A program made the position numbers and the translations under genes. DNA of 64,000 bases from Sphingopyxis sp. PAMC25046 (GTDB lineage Bacteria; Pseudomonadota; Alphaproteobacteria; Sphingomonadales; Sphingomonadaceae), in contig NZ_CP039250.1 of NCBI RefSeq assembly GCF_004795895.1, positions 2,356,001 through 2,420,000 of the forward strand. Reading direction: 5' to 3'. A model generated the notes under the pieces. It saw nothing but the letters and a program-made list of their open reading frames with translations, ran no database searches and was not told the origin of the DNA. Positions within the stretch are counted from its first letter, which is position 1; each line of letters starts with the position of its first letter. This document shows, piece by piece, positions 9,071 to 17,690 of the stretch.

Positions 9071-10195
9071 CTAAATCCGCCGGCAGTCATTCGGCGGAGA
9101 ATTGCCGTCGAAGCGCGCGGTGATCCAGTCGATCGTCTCTTGCGTACTGTCCTTGGCGCTCGCGCCATGATCGCCGGTCATCTCAATCCAGCGGGTCGGC
9201 GTACCGCGCTTGCAAACGGCTTTGGCAAACTTGCGGGTGACCGTGGGGGCCACGATCATATCCTTGCTGCTTTGTGCGATGAGCAGCGGCCCCGGCACGC
9301 GCGCCGGGTCGACGCTATTGCTGCGCGCGAACGAACCGAAGGGTTCGATCTTGCCGATATCCTTGTTCCGCGTCGCGCGGGCGACGGTGAGGATGCCGAG
9401 GATCGTGCCGAGCTTCGGTTTCTTGTTGAACGCAACACAATTATTCTGCGCAAGCCGGTTGATGATCCCCTGATTGGTGCGATTGGTGACCCCGTCCATC
9501 GAATAGCCGTAGAGCGTCGACCAACTGTGCAGCGCGAATGAGAGGAGCAGCGCGCGGGCATTTTTGTCGCCGCCTTCGCGCAGGTTGGCAGCGAGATCGG
9601 TCGGCGGCGCCGCGGCTGCGGTCGCGACGAGCATCAGGTCGGGCGCGTAGAAACGAGCCAGCACGGCCGTCCACAATGCGGCGTGCCCGCCCTGCGATTC
9701 GCCCCACACGGCGAAGCGGTTTCCGGCGGCGGCGCCCGGAATCTCTCTCGCTGCCCGCACCGCATCGAGCACCGCATTCGCGGTATCGGGACCGACGAGA
9801 AAAGGGTGCATCGTCGGGCCGCCAAGGCCGATATAGTCCGGCGCGACGACAACATAGCCGCTGCGAACGGCGTTCATTCCAGCCGAATATTCGAAGAAAT
9901 TCGGGCTGAGCGAAGGCGCGCATTTCTCCGCCACACCCCAAGCGCCATGCGTCCATGCGATCACACGGCGCGGGCGCGGTGGGATCGCCTCCATCGGCGC
10001 GGCAACGATGCCTGTGACGGTTAGGCGCTGGCCGTTACCGTTTGTCGTCCAATATTGCACGCGCCAAGCCTGTGTGCCCGGCGGTGTGTCGGTCATCGGC
10101 TGGGCCGAGATGAGGTGGCGAACCTGCTGTGCCGCAACGGGCGGCGACAGCGCAAACAGGACGGCGAGCAGGACGGCAGCAAAGAGGTGGCGCAT
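9071..10195 (-). CDS. Secreted lipase/esterase-like alpha/beta hydrolase
   Basis: A 374-residue hydrolase with a cleavable signal peptide (1-22, ending PVAAQQ). The nucleophile elbow is GESQGG with Ser167; probable partners are Asp312 (QSSKDMIVAP) and His343 (TGDHGAS). The arrangement, with HGAWGVAEKCAPS and APDYIGLGG, resembles the secretory lipase family (PF03583), known mostly from fungi and actinobacteria. The likely substrate is an ester or lipid in the periplasm or medium; the exact substrate cannot be told. It is convergent with the broken gene, 2 bp apart. Confidence 0.8.
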   Translation of the reverse strand: MRHLFAAVLLAVLFALSPPVAAQQVRHLISAQPMTDTPPGTQAWRVQYWTTNGNGQRLTVTGIVAAPMEAIPPRPRRVIAWTHGAWGVAEKCAPSLSPNFFEYSAGMNAVRSGYVVVAPDYIGLGGPTMHPFLVGPDTANAVLDAVRAAREIPGAAAGNRFAVWGESQGGHAALWTAVLARFYAPDLMLVATAAAAPPTDLAANLREGGDKNARALLLSFALHSWSTLYGYSMDGVTNRTNQGIINRLAQNNCVAFNKKPKLGTILGILTVARATRNKDIGKIEPFGSFARSNSVDPARVPGPLLIAQSSKDMIVAPTVTRKFAKAVCKRGTPTRWIEMTGDHGASAKDSTQETIDWITARFDGNSPPNDCRRI

Positions 10196-10273
10196 GGAAA
10201 TGTCTCCCCGGTGCCACCACTCTTATCATGGGTTCGGGAAGTCTGGAACGCCGGGCGTCACCCCTCCCCAATC

Positions 10274-10344
10274 CTCGTCATTCCCGCGAAAGCGCGAACC
10301 CGGTTGCGACGACTGCGGGTTCGCGCTTTCGCGGGAATGACGAG
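10274..10344. repeat. REPIN-like palindrome, copy 1
   Basis: Two 29-bp arms (10274-10302 and 10316-10344) are perfect reverse complements around a 13-base loop. Each arm begins CTCGTCATTCCCGCGAAAGC. It lies between the 5' end of the lipase-like gene and the 3' end of topA. A related palindrome is at 27311-27383. Extragenic paired inverted repeats of this type (REP doublets/REPINs) are known in proteobacteria; the match to that class is by structure only. Confidence 0.85.
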
Positions 10345-10372
10345 ATTAGAGGGCGTGCCGCTTCAGGTTCGA

Positions 10373-12925
10373 CTATTCGGCAGCCTTCTTCTTTGCCGGT
10401 GCCTTCTTGGCCGCAGGCTTTTTCGCCGCCGCCTTCTTCTTCGGCGCGGCCTTCTTCTTGCCCTTCGCCGGCCCCTTCGCGGCGCGCGCGTCGATCAGCG
10501 CGATCGCTTCTTCGAGCGTGAGCGTCGCTGGGTCGGCGGTCTTGGGCAGCGTCGCATTGGTCGTGCCGTCGGTCACGTAAGGGCCGAAACGCCCTTCCAT
10601 CAGCTTCATCTCGCCGCCGCTCGTCGGGTGTGGGCCGAAGGTGTTGAGCGGTTCGGCCTTGGTCCGCCCGCGCCCACCGCCCGCCGCCGCTTCGGCGATG
10701 CGGACGACCGCGGCATTCATCCCGATGTCGAAAATTTCGGCGGTGCCCGTCAGCTTCGCGTATTTGCCGTCATGGAGCAGATAGGGGCCATAGCGCCCCA
10801 GCCCCGCCATGATCGGCTTGCCGCTTTCGGGATGCATCCCGACCTCGCGCGGCAGGCTCAGCAGCCGCAGCGCATAGTCGAGGTCAAAATCCTCGGCCGG
10901 AATATCCTTGGGGATCGACGAGCGTTTCGCCTCCTTGCCGTCGCCAAGCTGGATGTACGGGCCGAAACGCCCGCTGCGCTTCGTCACTTCCAACCCGCTG
11001 TCGGGATCGGTACCCAGCGTCTCGGGACCGGTGTCCGCACCGTCGCTTCCGCCCGGCTGCGCGAACTTGCGCGTGAATTTGCAGTCGGGATAGTTGCTGC
11101 ACGCAATGAACGGCCCGAATTTGCCGCCGCGCAGCGCGAGCCGCCCCGTGCCGCAATTGGGGCAAAGCCTGGGATCGCTGCCGTCGCCCTTGTCGGGGAA
11201 GAGATAGGGGCCGAGGAATTCGTCGAGCGCCGCGGTGATCTCCGACGGCTTCTGCTCCATCACCTCGCCGGTGCGTGGCTTGAAATCGCGCCAGAAGCGT
11301 TCGAGCACCGCCTGCCACTGCGCGCGGCCGCCCGAGACGTCGTCGAGTTCTTCCTCGAGCCCCGCGGTGAAGTCATAACCGACATAGCGTTCAAAGAAGC
11401 GTTCGAGGAACGCCGTCAGCAAGCGCCCACTTTCCTCAGGGATGAAGCGGTTCTTCTCTACCGTCACATAGGCGCGATCCTTCAGCACCTGCAGGATCGA
11501 GGCATAGGTCGACGGGCGCCCGATACCGAGCTCCTCCATCTTCTTGACGAGACTCGCTTCCGAATAGCGCGGGGGCGGCTGCGTCTCGTGGCTTTCGACC
11601 TCGACGCCGGTCTTCGCCGGCGCATCGCCCTTCGCCATTGCCGGGAGCAGGCGCGCGTCGTCGTCTTCCGCACTATCGTCGCGGCCCTCGTCATAGAGCG
11701 CAAGGAAACCGGGGAATTTCACGACCTGTCCGGTCGCGCGCATCACCGTCTTGCCGGTGCCGTCCGAAAGGTCGACGCTCGTGCGCTCGAGCCGCGCCGA
11801 CGCCATCTGGCTCGCGAGCGCGCGCTTCCAGATCAGTTCGTAGAGCCGCGCATGATCGCCGCTTCCCGCCTTGTCCTTCGAAAAATCGGTCGGGCGGATC
11901 GCTTCGTGCGCTTCCTGCGCATTCTTCGCCTTGGTCTGATACTGGCGCGGCTGGTCGGGGACATAGCCGCCGTCGTAGCGCGTCGCGATCGCCTTGCGGG
12001 CCGCACTGATCGCGCTGCCGTCCATCTGGACGCCGTCGGTCCGCATATAGGTGATCGCGCCATCCTCGTAGAGCGCCTGCGCGATCCGCATCGTGTGGCT
12101 CGCCGAGAAACCGAGCTTGCGCGCCGCCTCCTGCTGCAGCGTCGAGGTGGTGAAGGGCGGCGGCGGGTTGCGCGTCAGCGGCTTGGTCTCGACCGTGTCG
12201 ACGGTGAAATGGCCCGCCTTCACATCGGCTTCGGCGGCGCGCGCGTCGGCTTCGTTCGTGATCGACAGCCGCTCGATCTTGTCGCCCTTCCAACGCAACA
12301 GGCGCGCCTTGAACGGCGTGCCGCCCATCTCGAACAGGCCGGTCACCGACCAATATTGCTGCGCAACAAAGGCTTCGATCTCGCGCTCGCGCTCGACAAC
12401 CAAGCGTAGCGCGACCGACTGCACGCGGCCCGCCGACTTGGCGCCTGGCAGCTTGCGCCACAGCACCGGCGACAGGGTGAAACCGACAAGATAGTCGAGC
12501 GCGCGGCGCGCGCGATAGGCATCGATCAGGTCGGTATCGAGTTCGCGCGGATGCGCCATCGCGTCGGTCACCGCCTGTTTGGTGATCGCATTGAAGGTCA
12601 CGCGATCGACCGACTGCGGCAACGCCTTCTTGCTTCGCAGCAATTCCTGCACATGCCAGCTGATCGCCTCGCCCTCGCGGTCAGGGTCGGTCGCGAGGAT
12701 CAGACGATCGGCGCCCTTGGCTGCGTCCGAAATTTCCTTCAGCCGCTTCGCCTTGTCGGGATAAAGTTGCCACTGCATCGCAAAGCCGTCGTCGGGATCG
12801 ACCGAGCCGTCCTTGGGCGGCAGGTCGCGGACATGACCATAGCTGGCCAGAACCTTGAAATCGCGGCCGAGATATTTCTCGATCGTCTTCGCCTTTGCCG
12901 GCGATTCCACAATTACCAATTGCAT
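10373..12925 (-). CDS. topA: DNA topoisomerase I
   Basis: Type IA enzyme that relaxes negative supercoils; 850 residues. It starts MQLVIVESPAKAKTIEKYLG (Toprim domain) at ATG 12925; the frame is open further upstream, but this is the conserved start. The active-site tyrosine is in AITYMRTD near residue 293. One C4 zinc ribbon is visible (CPNCGTG ... CSNYPDC, about 587-615), followed by zincless repeats with GRFGPYIQLG-like blocks. It ends in a lysine/alanine tail of about 35 residues, which probably binds DNA non-specifically. Such tails are usual in sphingomonad TopA. Confidence 0.96.
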   Translation of the reverse strand: MQLVIVESPAKAKTIEKYLGRDFKVLASYGHVRDLPPKDGSVDPDDGFAMQWQLYPDKAKRLKEISDAAKGADRLILATDPDREGEAISWHVQELLRSKKALPQSVDRVTFNAITKQAVTDAMAHPRELDTDLIDAYRARRALDYLVGFTLSPVLWRKLPGAKSAGRVQSVALRLVVEREREIEAFVAQQYWSVTGLFEMGGTPFKARLLRWKGDKIERLSITNEADARAAEADVKAGHFTVDTVETKPLTRNPPPPFTTSTLQQEAARKLGFSASHTMRIAQALYEDGAITYMRTDGVQMDGSAISAARKAIATRYDGGYVPDQPRQYQTKAKNAQEAHEAIRPTDFSKDKAGSGDHARLYELIWKRALASQMASARLERTSVDLSDGTGKTVMRATGQVVKFPGFLALYDEGRDDSAEDDDARLLPAMAKGDAPAKTGVEVESHETQPPPRYSEASLVKKMEELGIGRPSTYASILQVLKDRAYVTVEKNRFIPEESGRLLTAFLERFFERYVGYDFTAGLEEELDDVSGGRAQWQAVLERFWRDFKPRTGEVMEQKPSEITAALDEFLGPYLFPDKGDGSDPRLCPNCGTGRLALRGGKFGPFIACSNYPDCKFTRKFAQPGGSDGADTGPETLGTDPDSGLEVTKRSGRFGPYIQLGDGKEAKRSSIPKDIPAEDFDLDYALRLLSLPREVGMHPESGKPIMAGLGRYGPYLLHDGKYAKLTGTAEIFDIGMNAAVVRIAEAAAGGGRGRTKAEPLNTFGPHPTSGGEMKLMEGRFGPYVTDGTTNATLPKTADPATLTLEEAIALIDARAAKGPAKGKKKAAPKKKAAAKKPAAKKAPAKKKAAE

Positions 12926-12973
12926 TGAAAAATTCGTTCCCCGAAAACTCTTACGTACGTACGCGCGAAGGTG

Positions 12974-13017
12974 GCGGGCGCCCTGCCCCTCCGTCAAGAG
13001 GATATCGGAGCGCCCGC
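12974..13017 (-). terminator. Interrupted hairpin between the unknown secreted gene and topA
   Basis: GCGGGCG (12974-12980) pairs with CGCCCGC (13011-13017), and directly inside it CTCCG (12989-12993) pairs with CGGAG (13006-13010), leaving an 8-base bulge on one side. It lies 12 bp after the stop of the 13029-14027 gene. There is no T-run, so an intrinsic terminator is only a possibility. Confidence 0.3.
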
Positions 13018-13028
13018 GCCGGAGATCT

Positions 13029-14027
13029 TCAGCGAAGCGCGCCGAGCCGCCCGACCAGCAATGTATTTGCCAGACTCGCGGCCTTCACCGCGCCTGCTTC
13101 ATAAGCCTCGGGCTTGGCCGTGAACTGGAATTTGCGCGTCTTTCCGAAGCGCGGCAGCCCGATATTGGCGGCGGCCGCGAATCCGCCTACGACATTCGCC
13201 GTCGATTGCACCGCCTTTTCGGTGCCGGTCGAGGCGTTGGCCTTTTCGACAAACTCGCCCTCGACCGCGACCGGCGCCTTCACCGTGATGATCGATTGTT
13301 TCCCGTTCGGAGCAATCAGCGTGACGCGCGAATAGTCAGCGGTGACCGACAGGCCGCTGTTGACCTCGATCCCGCCGCCGAAGCTGAAGGCGCCCGGACG
13401 TTTCTGGTTCGAAAAGTCGATAAGGTAGGTCACATCGATCACGCCGACGCCGGCATCCCTCGCATAGTTGGCCAGCGCCATGCTTGCCTGCCCGATCGAC
13501 ATGTTCATGCCGATACCGCCAAAGCCGCCGCCGCCCGAATGGTCGCCCGGAATCATCAACAGCGACGGCAGCGCCGAGGGTTTGAAATAGGTCGCCTTGC
13601 CCTTGCTGCCCTTTTCCAGCTGGACCGAAAGCTCCAGCGGCACGCCGAGCGATTTTGTCTTTGCCAAGGCGCTGTGGCCGAACAGGGCGTCGGGCTGCTG
13701 TACAGCATAGCCCTGCGCCGACAATTGCCCGACAAAGTCGGCATAGGCGGCATCGGCGATCGATTGCATCATCGATGGCGTCACGCCGACCAGTTCGCTC
13801 TTCGCCTTGGTCGCCCCGCCAAACGCGCCCATCAACCCGCCGGTAGCGGCCTTGCTGTCGGTCGATTCGAAGATGAAGCCGACGTTGAACGCGCCGATCG
13901 CGACCGTCGTCACACCCTTGGCATTCGACGGCCCGGCAATCTTGACCGGTTCCTTTTCTTTTGCAGCAACGGCGATGGGCTGTGCCAGCAGCGCGACCAT
14001 GGCGATGCCCGACAATAATCTTTTCAT
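13029..14027 (-). CDS. Secreted protein of unknown function
   Basis: I do not recognise this 332-residue protein. It starts MKRLLSGIAMVALL with a signal peptide ending near AVAAKEKE. ATG 14027 was chosen because AGGGGAAAGACC precedes it. The mature part is rich in Gly, Ala and Val, with predicted beta-strand stretches (TTVAIGAFNVGFIFES, FSFGGGIEVNSGLSVTADYS) and no cysteines that I can see. The glycine run SGGGGFGGIGMNMS near the middle stands out. It could be a periplasmic or surface protein. It follows a gene for a secreted vWA protein on the same strand, separated by a strong hairpin. Confidence 0.75.
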   Translation of the reverse strand: MKRLLSGIAMVALLAQPIAVAAKEKEPVKIAGPSNAKGVTTVAIGAFNVGFIFESTDSKAATGGLMGAFGGATKAKSELVGVTPSMMQSIADAAYADFVGQLSAQGYAVQQPDALFGHSALAKTKSLGVPLELSVQLEKGSKGKATYFKPSALPSLLMIPGDHSGGGGFGGIGMNMSIGQASMALANYARDAGVGVIDVTYLIDFSNQKRPGAFSFGGGIEVNSGLSVTADYSRVTLIAPNGKQSIITVKAPVAVEGEFVEKANASTGTEKAVQSTANVVGGFAAAANIGLPRFGKTRKFQFTAKPEAYEAGAVKAASLANTLLVGRLGALR

Positions 14028-14100
14028 GGGTCTTTCCCCTCCGACTCCCCGCCCCGCCGGTCGACCCACCCGACCGGAAAAGGGAGTTATCGAAGCAACC

Positions 14101-14135
14101 CACGCCCCCCGCATCGGCCAGATGCGGGGGGCGTG
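14101..14135 (-). terminator. Strong GC hairpin after the vWA-protein gene
   Basis: Perfect 14-bp arms (14101-14114 and 14122-14135, core CGCCCCCCGCAT) around a 7-base loop. It begins 23 bp after the stop of the vWA gene and precedes the next gene's ribosome site by about 60 bp. No T-run follows on the minus strand, so it may act as a weak terminator or an RNA-stabilising stem. Confidence 0.55.
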
Positions 14136-14157
14136 TCAAGCCTGGGACCTCATCGCG

Positions 14158-15741
14158 TCAGCTATTCTGCCATTTGAAATCGGCAGGAAGGATACATTTG
14201 CCCGCATCATATTTGCCGACGCTGCGGATGATCTCCCGATCTTCGGGCTCGATCCGGCGGCCGCTGATCTGGCTATCGATCACGCGGCGGACAAGCGCAT
14301 CGAGCTTGGTCACGAGATAGCAGTCGACCGCCGGCGGCGCGTGCGGATTGCCCACCCCGCTGTCGTCGGTAAGGAACAGGTAGCGCGACTGGGTCGCCGC
14401 GGCCATCGCCCGCATCGCATATTCGGCCTTGTCGGCGACGCCCGACGCAGCGACGGGGGTGATATGGATGCGTTTCGCGCGCGCCGCTTCCGCCGCGGCC
14501 CATGCCCGCCCGAACCGGTCGTCGTGCGGCGGCGCATCGGCGACGAGCAGCAATGACTTCACCGCATCGGGGCGCCAGTCCTGCCCGACCGCGCGGATCA
14601 TCGCCTGGTCCATCGCTTCGGGATAATCACCGCCGCCATTGGCATCCTGCCGCGCCAGCGCGCCCTGCACGCGCCCGATGTCGCGATCGAACGCCACGGT
14701 CCGCGTAACATAATCGTCGCCCAGATCGCGGTAGAAGACAAAGCCGATCCGGATGTCGAGATCGCGATGCTTCGCAGTGATCGCGCCGATGATCGAGCGC
14801 AGTTCGGCCTGCAGATAATTGATCTCGTCGCCCATGCTGCCGGTCGTGTCGACAACGAGCATCAGGTCGAGCTTGGTCACCTTTGTCGCCGCCTGGTTTG
14901 CGGTGAGCCCGACGAGTTGCCCTCCGGCGGCGTTGGAGACGAGCACGGGCCGCGCGTCGGCGATGCTCCGCCCGGCCTTGCGCGCCGAAACGGTGATGCG
15001 CTCGCTCAACCGGTCGAGGCCAGGAAAAAAGACCGTGCTGCCGTCGGCCTGCGTCGCCATCGTGATGCTGTTGCCGTCGCTGCATGTCACGACAACGTCG
15101 GCAAAAGGGATCGGTTGGCCGTTGCGATCATTGACCTTGACCGTCACGACGCGCGTGGTGTCGACGCGTGGCAGGCTGCGCACCTCCTGCCCCAGATCGC
15201 CGCTGCGCCCCACGTAGGCGGCATAAAGCTCGGGGTTGAGCAGGTCGTCATGCTCGCCCGCGGTCAAAACGCCCGACTGCGGTTGCGGCCGCGGATAGGG
15301 ACGCGGCGGCACGACGCCGGGGACAACGCGCGAAAAGTCAGACGACGAGCCCGCCGGCGGCGCGGACGCCTCGGCGCCGGCATCGCCGGCCTCGCCGTCA
15401 ACCCGCGAACCGGTCATCACGACATCGCGCGCCGACTCCTCGTAAATCGGTGACGGTGAGGGCGGCGGCGGAGGAGGAGGAGGAGGAGGAGGAGGAGGAG
15501 GAGCCATCGTCGGCATCGCCTCGGCGCGCGTACGCTTGCTGCCCTTCGTCTTGATACCGCCGCTCGATTGCTGCTGTTGCGGCCGCGCCTCGGGCCCGAG
15601 TTGCGGCAAGGGACCGGCATTGCGGCAATAGCCTTGGTCGCCGGTCGGAGAGCTATATGCCATCGCGGCAGGTATTGGGGACGGCGCGGCGGCTATAACC
15701 GCGACCATCGTAACGCTCGTCATGAAACGGCTACGCATCAT
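14158..15741 (-). CDS. Secreted von Willebrand factor A domain protein with polyproline tract
   Basis: A 527-residue exported protein. Start at ATG 15741 (followed by a second ATG) because GGGGAG lies just upstream; a signal peptide ends near PAAMAYS. After a Gln/Ser-rich stretch comes a run of 14 prolines (about 79-93). Next is a bacterial Ig/peptidase-regulatory-like stretch (VTVKVNDRNGQPIPFADVVVTCSDG) and then a vWA domain with the metal-binding MIDAS motif DTTGSMGDE at about 297. Possible roles are surface adhesion or a metal-dependent protein interaction; no partner is evident. Confidence 0.85.
   Translation of the reverse strand: MMRSRFMTSVTMVAVIAAAPSPIPAAMAYSSPTGDQGYCRNAGPLPQLGPEARPQQQQSSGGIKTKGSKRTRAEAMPTMAPPPPPPPPPPPPPPSPSPIYEESARDVVMTGSRVDGEAGDAGAEASAPPAGSSSDFSRVVPGVVPPRPYPRPQPQSGVLTAGEHDDLLNPELYAAYVGRSGDLGQEVRSLPRVDTTRVVTVKVNDRNGQPIPFADVVVTCSDGNSITMATQADGSTVFFPGLDRLSERITVSARKAGRSIADARPVLVSNAAGGQLVGLTANQAATKVTKLDLMLVVDTTGSMGDEINYLQAELRSIIGAITAKHRDLDIRIGFVFYRDLGDDYVTRTVAFDRDIGRVQGALARQDANGGGDYPEAMDQAMIRAVGQDWRPDAVKSLLLVADAPPHDDRFGRAWAAAEAARAKRIHITPVAASGVADKAEYAMRAMAAATQSRYLFLTDDSGVGNPHAPPAVDCYLVTKLDALVRRVIDSQISGRRIEPEDREIIRSVGKYDAGKCILPADFKWQNS
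15461..15502. repeat. Trinucleotide microsatellite (GGC)3(GGA)11 in the vWA gene
   Basis: Eleven GGA units preceded by three GGC units on the plus strand encode part of the 14-proline run of the vWA protein. Slippage would change the proline number without breaking the frame. Confidence 0.95.
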
Positions 15742-15853
15742 CAATCTCCCCGCCATGTGATACAATAACATCAAGCTGTCGCCCGGCCGCTGAACCGTGG
15801 CTGAACCGCGATGAAGCGCCTATTTACGGCGAGTTACGATGCTATGCGGCGGA

Positions 15854-16939
15854 TCACAGGATCGAAATTTTTGCCCCTGCATGGCGTTCGACCCGCCCCG
15901 CCAGTTCGAGTTCGAGCAGGATCAACTGCACTGTCGATGCCGCCTGTCCCGACTGCCGAACCAACTCGTCGACCGCGACCGGGGTCGGCCCGAGCAGGTC
16001 GATCAGCGCGCGGCGCTCGCCGTCCCCGGCGTCGGACGATGGAGGCGCGCCGGCATATCGCGACGGGGGCTCGCGGACCATGCGCGTGTCGATCGGTCCG
16101 ACCGCTTCCAGCACATCGTCGACCGTCTGGATCAAGGTCGCACCCTCCCGGATCAGCAGGTTGCAGCCCTGCGCGCGCGGGTCGAGCGGCGATCCCGGCA
16201 CGGCCATCACCTCGCGGCCATAATCGCCGGCGCGCCGGGCGGTGATCAGCGACCCCGATTTCGGCGCCGCCTCGATTACTACGGTGCCGTGCGCAACACC
16301 GGCGATGATCCGGTTGCGCGAGGGAAAATGACGCGCGAGCGGTTCGGTGCCGGGCGGCTGCTCGGCGATGAGCAGCTGGTCGCTCGCGATCTTTTCCTGC
16401 AACGCGGCGTTTTCGGGTGGGAAGGCGACATCGATCCCGCTCGCAATCACCCCCGCCGTCGCGCCGCCGAGCGCGCCGATGTGCGCCGCGGTATCGACCC
16501 CGCGCGCCAGCCCGCTGACCACCGTGACGTCGCGCGCGGCGAGATCGGCGGCGAGCTGGCGCGCGAAGCGGCACGCAATCGCCGATGCGTTGCGCGCGCC
16601 GACGATCGCGACGCACGGCCGCTGGAGCATCGCGGTGTCGCCGCGCACGACGACCACGGGCGGCGCGCCTTCGACTTCGCGGAGCATCGGCGAATAATCA
16701 TCCTCGTCACTGAAGACGTGCCGCGCGCCGAGCGACGCGACGCGCTCGACCTCGCGCTCGGCGACTTCGCGCGGCGCGATCCGCGCCCGTCCCGCTCCGC
16801 CGCGCAGCACAAGGTCGGGCAGGGCGTCGAGCGCGGCCTCGCCTGACCCGAACCGCGCCATCAGCTGGTGCCAGCTGACCGGTCCGACATGCGGCGTGCG
16901 GATCAATCGCAGCCGCGCCAGCCGTTCGGCGTGGGTCAC
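15854..16939 (-). CDS. dprA: DNA-processing protein DprA
   Basis: Binds incoming single-stranded DNA and loads RecA during natural transformation; 361 residues. GTG at 16939 is taken as the start: it has AAGGAG upstream and overlaps the plsY stop (GTGA). A short N-terminal helical domain (THAERLARLRLIRT, with GPVSWHQLMARFG) precedes the Rossmann-like DprA core with VAIVGARNASA, VSGLARGVDTAAH (about 146) and KSGSLITARRA (about 228). The C-terminus holds a winged-helix DML1-like domain (about 300-361). The plsY-dprA-topA neighbourhood is common in alphaproteobacteria. Confidence 0.94.
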   Translation of the reverse strand: MTHAERLARLRLIRTPHVGPVSWHQLMARFGSGEAALDALPDLVLRGGAGRARIAPREVAEREVERVASLGARHVFSDEDDYSPMLREVEGAPPVVVVRGDTAMLQRPCVAIVGARNASAIACRFARQLAADLAARDVTVVSGLARGVDTAAHIGALGGATAGVIASGIDVAFPPENAALQEKIASDQLLIAEQPPGTEPLARHFPSRNRIIAGVAHGTVVIEAAPKSGSLITARRAGDYGREVMAVPGSPLDPRAQGCNLLIREGATLIQTVDDVLEAVGPIDTRMVREPPSRYAGAPPSSDAGDGERRALIDLLGPTPVAVDELVRQSGQAASTVQLILLELELAGRVERHAGAKISIL

Positions 16940-17538
16940 GCACGCTCCTTGCTGGCGCCGACGCGCGGCTCGGTCCCGGCGCGCAGCCGCGCGATATTTT
17001 CGCGATGCCGCCACAGCACGATCACCGCGAGCCCTGCGAGCCCGATCGCATAGACCGGATAGCCGAACGCCAGCGCGGCGATCGGTGCCGATACCGCGCC
17101 GAGCATTCCGCCCAGCGACGAGATGCGTAGAAGCAAGACCGCGCCGAGCCAGACGACCGCGAATATCAGCCCGATGGGCCAGGCGAGCGCCAGCGCCAGC
17201 CCAAGCATTGTCGCAACGCCCTTTCCGCCCCTGAAATTCAGCCACACGGGATAACAGTGGCCGATCATTGCCGCCGCGCCCGCGATCATCGCGGCATGAT
17301 CCCCGAGTGCAGGAACGAAATGCCGTGCGAGCAACACCGCGACGGCGCCCTTCGCGCCGTCGAGGATCAGGGTCGCCGCCGCCAGTTCCTTCCGTCCCGT
17401 GCGCAGCACATTGGTAGCGCCGATATTGCCCGACCCAATCTGGCGCAGATCGCCCGCACCGAACAGCCGGGTCAGGATAACGCCGAAGGGGATCGAACCC
17501 AGCAGGTAACCCGCAGCGATCAGCAAAAATATCGTCAT
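16936..17538 (-). CDS. plsY: Glycerol-3-phosphate acyltransferase PlsY
   Basis: Inner-membrane enzyme that transfers an acyl group from acyl-phosphate to glycerol-3-phosphate, the first step of phospholipid synthesis; 200 residues with about five membrane helices. Conserved motifs are GSIPFGVI with GSGNIGATNVLRTGRK (about 35-55), HCYPVWLNFRGGKGVAT (about 105) and a C-terminal RHRENIARL. ATG 17538 gives the standard start, MTIFLLIAAGYLLGS. Its stop overlaps the dprA start by 4 bp. Confidence 0.95.
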   Translation of the reverse strand: MTIFLLIAAGYLLGSIPFGVILTRLFGAGDLRQIGSGNIGATNVLRTGRKELAAATLILDGAKGAVAVLLARHFVPALGDHAAMIAGAAAMIGHCYPVWLNFRGGKGVATMLGLALALAWPIGLIFAVVWLGAVLLLRISSLGGMLGAVSAPIAALAFGYPVYAIGLAGLAVIVLWRHRENIARLRAGTEPRVGASKERA

Positions 17539-17690
17539 AAATCCCCGCTCCGTTCGGCCCCTTTTGCCGGGGTTGGAAAAAGCAATCAACGGATTCGGAC
17601 AGACGATCGCCGAAATGGACAAATCCGTCGTGTCCGAGAAGGCGGGGCGACGGGCATTGACCTGCCACCGCCGCCTGCTAGGCGACGCAT

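Noticed and set aside
10055..12409. 784-codon open frame antisense to topA
   Set aside because: It is an out-of-frame shadow caused by GC-rich third positions; topA on the other strand has all family motifs, and this frame has no recognisable domain or ribosome site.
12950..12964. ACGTACGTACG alternating palindrome upstream of topA
   Set aside because: A short simple repeat in a 103-bp gap; possible supercoiling-sensitive promoter element, but nothing besides its symmetry supports it.
17657..17684. TTGACC plus a weak -10 before murI
   Set aside because: The -10 match is poor; mentioned under murI but not strong enough to list as a promoter.
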